A stretch of DNA of 64,000 bases, taken from positions 1,766,001 to 1,830,000 of the forward strand of contig OZ023192.1 in NCBI GenBank assembly GCA_963995505.1, given 5' to 3'. A program made the position numbers and the translations under genes. This DNA is from Hypericum androsaemum (taxonomy: Eukaryota; Streptophyta; Magnoliopsida; Malpighiales; Hypericaceae). The notes beneath the pieces are model-generated. The model was not told the DNA's origin, did no database searches, and saw only the letters and a list, made by a program, of their open reading frames with translations. This document shows, piece after piece, positions 59,920-64,000 of the stretch (its first letter is position 1; every line of letters begins with the position of its first letter).

Positions 59920-62900
59920 ATGGGTCTGAAGCTGCAGATTTTCGGCTTGATCATCGCCGTCCAACTTGTCGTTCGAGCAGCGGGGGTCACGGATGCTGAT
60001 GACTGTAAGTTGGTTCCCTTTTTCATGACAACAAGATTGCTGTACAAGTTCATGCATCCATCTTTTTGTTGATTTGATGACTTCGTTTGATGCATGATCG
60101 TGGTAAGAACGCGGAATAGGTAACTTGGTAAGGAAGGCTTTTGGTTCTTAAGATTCCAAGAGATGCATCAAAGTTGGTTTCCTTGTTGTTGTACAACTTC
60201 CAGATATCTGCAGACCTTTTCTTCTTTGTCATGATTGCTGATGTGAAATTTGATGCAGCTGCTGCTCTGTCTGCTCTGAAGACTAATTGGCAAAACACAC
60301 CTTCAAGTTGGACTGGAAAAGATCCTTGTGGGGGTGGATGGGAAGGAATCGAATGCAACAGTTCACGCATCACTTCGATGTAACTTTCTTTTTCCTTGTG
60401 CTTGTCATAACCCTTCTTCAGTCTCATCTTGATTCTGTTGAATATTTGAGTGCCCGAGAATGTGCGGTTTGATCAATTCTGCTGTATTTTCAGCGTACTG
60501 ACAGGAATGGCGTTGACGGGAACCTTGACCGGTGACATTGGACAGTTGACAGAACTACTAACTCTGTAGGTTTCCGCATGCTCTTGTTAGTCTCTGCATC
60601 TTCATTTCGAAAATATGTATGCTGATGATTCAAGGCAACTAGCAAGTAGCAGACTAATTGCAGCATCCTAAGCCTTGGGCAAAGCACTCAAAAGCATCAT
60701 ACCCTGACTTTTCGTTACAAGGCGATTCCATGATCCTTGTTTTATGTATCCAGGGACTTGTCTCAGAACACGGGTTTGACAGGGACGCTTCCATCAGCGA
60801 TCGGAAACTTGAAGAAGCTAGAAAGCTTGTGAGAAGAAGATAAACTGTTGCAAATTTCTTTTTGGCTCCATCGTTAGTTAATTGGCCTTTCTCATGAAGC
60901 CTTTCCATGTTCTTCCAGGTTCTTGGTTGGTTGCAACTTCAATGGTCCAATTCCTGATACAATAGGTTCGCTGACGCAGTTGGTCTCTTTGTAAGGATTC
61001 TGACTTTCATACCAACATATGACAAGAGTTATAGTGAGCACTACCAGAAGAACATGCCTAAAAGTACCATTAATAAATTGGATTCCTTTGTCAAGTAATT
61101 TCAACTCGAAGTCTGGTGGTCAATTAGTAATATCTGATTTGCTGCAGATCATTAGCTTCCAACAGCTTCAATGGACCAATACCACCTTCTCTTGGTAATT
61201 TGATCAATCTCTTTTTGCTGGATGTGACCAATAATAACCTTACCGGAACAATTCCTGTTTCGGATGGCACTTCACCGGGCTTGGATATGCTAATAAACAC
61301 AAAGCATTTGTACGTCTCACTCTGGATCTGGTTTTGATACTGTTGGTTATCCATTTTAATTACCCTTGATGATGTGTTTCTGTCGCACCTGCAGTCATTT
61401 TGGCAGAAATCAGCTCACAGGCCCGATTCCATCGAAGCTTTTCAACTCAAGCATGACAGCTATACATGTGTAAGTCCTAAGGAATCAACAACACATCGCA
61501 ACAAGTAGCTGAAATTTATATATTTAAACGAACATATTGCATCGAATCTCAACTTGTCACACCTTCATGATGACGAGCAAAGAAATACGAGCTTGCAAAA
61601 CATGACCATAGCAGAACTTAAACTATTTGAGAACCATGAAAGCCAAGCACAATCTTTGTATAATGACACATCTCAGTTAGTTTGTCATTTGAAAAGCTCT
61701 CTAAACTAAGAATTCCCTAACTCTGCTAAAAATTATACCTTATGACCGTGCCTTCGGAATCTCTATGAACAGGCTTTTCGACAGTAATCAACTCAACGGC
61801 AGCATTCCGTCCTCAATAGAGCAAGTGCAGGCTCTGGAGGTGATGTGAGTAACCATTACCAAGCACCCTACTCTTCTCCATCATCCACTTCTCTGCCTAT
61901 AATTTCTAAACAGAATTTAACATGAATGCTTGATTCGCAACAGACGGCTGGATAGGAACTTGTTGAGTGGAGAAATCCCAGTGAACTTCACCAAACTTAC
62001 AAATGTCTCAGAGCTGTAAGAAGAAAACACAGAGATACTATTTTGGTACCTTGGTATTGAGTAGATGAAATGCCATTCATATCTTCCATGTTTTTTCCAT
62101 TTAGATACTTGTCCAACAATCAACTGACTGGCTCCATTCCAAATCTTACCGGAATGGACTTCCTCACCTACGTGTAAGTACCCTCAACCGCGCCGTCTCC
62201 ATCTTTTACGCTCTGAATTGGCCTTTTCAATACACGGAATTTATCTGTTCTCCCTGCTACCGATTTGCCATTTTTTGAACCATATACCATATGCAGGGAC
62301 ATGAGCAACAACAGCTTTAACGCATCAGAATTTCCAGAGTCATTTCTGAGCTTAAAATCTCTGACATCATTGTACGTCCTCGCCCTCCCTCTCTTAATCT
62401 CTCTCAGCGAAACTGCAATATGTTCAGCAAGTCGGGCGAAGAAATTGGCTCAACTACAGAAAAAAGGCAATTTGTAACTAGCAACAACAAAGAAGATATC
62501 ATGCTTAATGGAGGTTTTTATTGTACTTGTACCAGATTGCTGGAGAGTACACAGCTACAAGGGACAGTTAATTCTTCCATCTTCAGCCTGCCGTCATTAG
62601 AATCTATGTGAGTATTACTTAGTAAGCATTCTCATTGGAACAATCTATTTGGTTAAGTCAACTGACATATCAGACGAGTGCAGAGTACTAAGTCACAATC
62701 AACTCAATGGAACATTAGATATTGGAACCAGCTTTAGTAGCCAACTAGAGCTGATTGATATGCAGAACAATTCAATAGGTCAATTGGTGCAAGGAACCGG
62801 ATACAACAACTCACTGCTGTAAGTGAAGAACTTCTAATATCGTTCAGAAGAAGAGACAGAACTGTGTAACTAATGGCTGGTATCTGACTTCAGGATGGAG

Positions 62901-64000
62901 GGTAATCCATTTTGTCAGAACACTGGGTCAGCAGTCGCCTATTGCACCACTACACAAGCAGCAAACTCCTCATATGCTACACCGGCCGACAATTGCGTGG
63001 AGCCTGTCTGCCCTTCTACTCAATTGTCCAGCCCCAACTGCAAATGTGCATTTCCTATTATAGGAACCCTGCACATCAGATCATATTCCTTCTCAGATTT
63101 GGAAAATGCAACCTACTACATTGCTCTGAATGATGCGATGATGCAGGCTTTCGATGATAACCACCTACCAGTAGACTCAATTTCTCTAAGCCTTCCTATC
63201 ACGGATGTTAGCGATTACCTTGATTTGACGCTTGAAGTCTTTCCATCGGGTGCTACTAAATTCAACCGAACAGCGTTCTCAATCATCACATCTCAGCTCA
63301 ATAACGTGACTTTCTTCCAAAGGCCACCCTACTTTGGACCATTCTATTTCATCCTCAGCAATACCGACTACTTTGCAGGTATGCGCAGAGTAAAATTTTG
63401 ATCTCTTACGAAATTGGCAAAGCAGATAGCCTGATATCTGGACATTTTCCAGCTCTAATGTCAAAAATGGTCCACCTTAAACAGGTCAGAAGAAGTCATC
63501 CAATACGGCCATTATTGTCGGAGCAGCAGTCGGTGGATCCGTCCTTGTTGTGCTGCTAATCTTGGCTGGACTGTATGCTTTGCGTCAAAGGAAACGAGCT
63601 GACAGAGCTGCTCAACTTAGCGATCCCTTTGGTAATCCGAAAACGAAACCATTAGATTCTGATACTATTGGAACCATAAAAAAACTCATTACCCTTTTTT
63701 GTTGAAACAGCATCCTGGGATCAAGGGAAAGAAAACGGAACCCGCCCTGAGATAAAAGGAGTCAGATCTTTCACCTTTGAAGAGATACATAAGTGCACAC
63801 ATAGCTTTTCCACTTCCAACATCCTCGGAGCTGGCGGATATGGAAAGGTACAATCTATTGCACATATATGATGAAAGTTTAAATGTATAAAAAGATACTT
63901 TTCAGTACCTTTACACTCCAGCACCTCACATTCATGGAGAAGAATCAGCATGCAAAGACCGTTACCACCACTGCACTGGTTTCAGGAGAAATATTAACTA
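59920..64000 (+). CDS. LRR receptor-like kinase, subfamily VIII-1 (HPCA1-like), N-terminal part
   Basis: Sixteen exons are visible: 59920-60004, 60259-60379, 60494-60565, 60754-60828, 60919-60990, 61148-61309, 61395-61469, 61773-61844, 61944-62015, 62105-62173, 62297-62371, 62536-62607, 62684-62818, 62894-63378, 63485-63631 and 63711-63847. They give 642 in-frame residues, and the gene runs off the right edge. Signal peptide: residues 1-21. LRRNT cap: SALKTNWQNTPSSW and DPCGGGWEGIEC. The LRRs are encoded by 69-75 nt phase-2 exons, one repeat each, the classic plant LRR arrangement. After the LRRs comes a cysteine-containing domain (CVEPVCPSTQLSSPNCKC, then FPIIGTLHIRSYSF), as in HPCA1, the hydrogen-peroxide sensor of guard cells. 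A TM (about 557-579, AIIVGAAVGGSVLVVLLILA) and juxtamembrane region lead to FTFEEIHKCTHSF and the kinase glycine loop GAGGYGK. The rest of the kinase is outside the window, so catalytic activity cannot be judged. Confidence 0.93.

Overview
The window is plant nuclear DNA, most likely from a eudicot. Eight protein-coding genes are recognisable: seven have clear angiosperm orthologues or families and the eighth is a small defensin-like gene. Introns are GT-AG, and the intergenic DNA is AT-rich and crowded with plant transposons. I could not fix the species. Exon boundaries were read by eye from splice sites and reading phase; in every multi-exon gene the summed exons stay in frame.

Layout: 1-4644 (-) katanin p80 subunit KTN80, 3' end off the left edge. 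5143-11619 holds a cluster of nested DNA transposons: three Mutator-like elements (MULEs), one hAT and one hAT-like MITE. 13582-14091 (-) is the ferredoxin-thioredoxin reductase variable chain. 15678-20159 (-) is a sphingoid long-chain-base kinase (LCBK1 type). 23769-26899 holds a non-autonomous Copia element and a solo LTR. 26941-32300 is a degenerate, internally duplicated AT-rich block with a kinase relic. 32520-33207 (-) is a ZIP metal-transporter pseudogene. 33568-36888 carries two more MULEs. 37480-40197 (+) is a VTT/SNARE-associated membrane protein with a triplicated 5' leader. 41786-42013 (-) is the secreted cysteine-rich, defensin-like peptide. 44251-47412 (-) is MLO. 48342-51236 (-) is the KORRIGAN membrane endo-1,4-beta-glucanase. 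54071-55937 holds a Cassandra-type solo LTR with a 5S-like segment and a MULE carrying an AP2/ERF fragment. 59920-64000 (+) is the extracellular half of an LRR-VIII-1 (HPCA1-like) receptor kinase.

The genes do not form a pathway. KTN80 (microtubule severing) and KORRIGAN (cellulose synthesis) both affect cell-wall anisotropy, but they lie about 44 kb apart and nothing here links them in regulation.

The main result of the hunt is a set of transposons defined to the base by target-site duplications: MULEs (9 bp), hAT (8 bp), LTR elements (5 bp) and a tRNA-derived SINE (13 bp). Two MULEs hold recognisable pieces of host genes, a CRF-type AP2/ERF domain and an EF-hand protein. I found no clearly new biochemical system.
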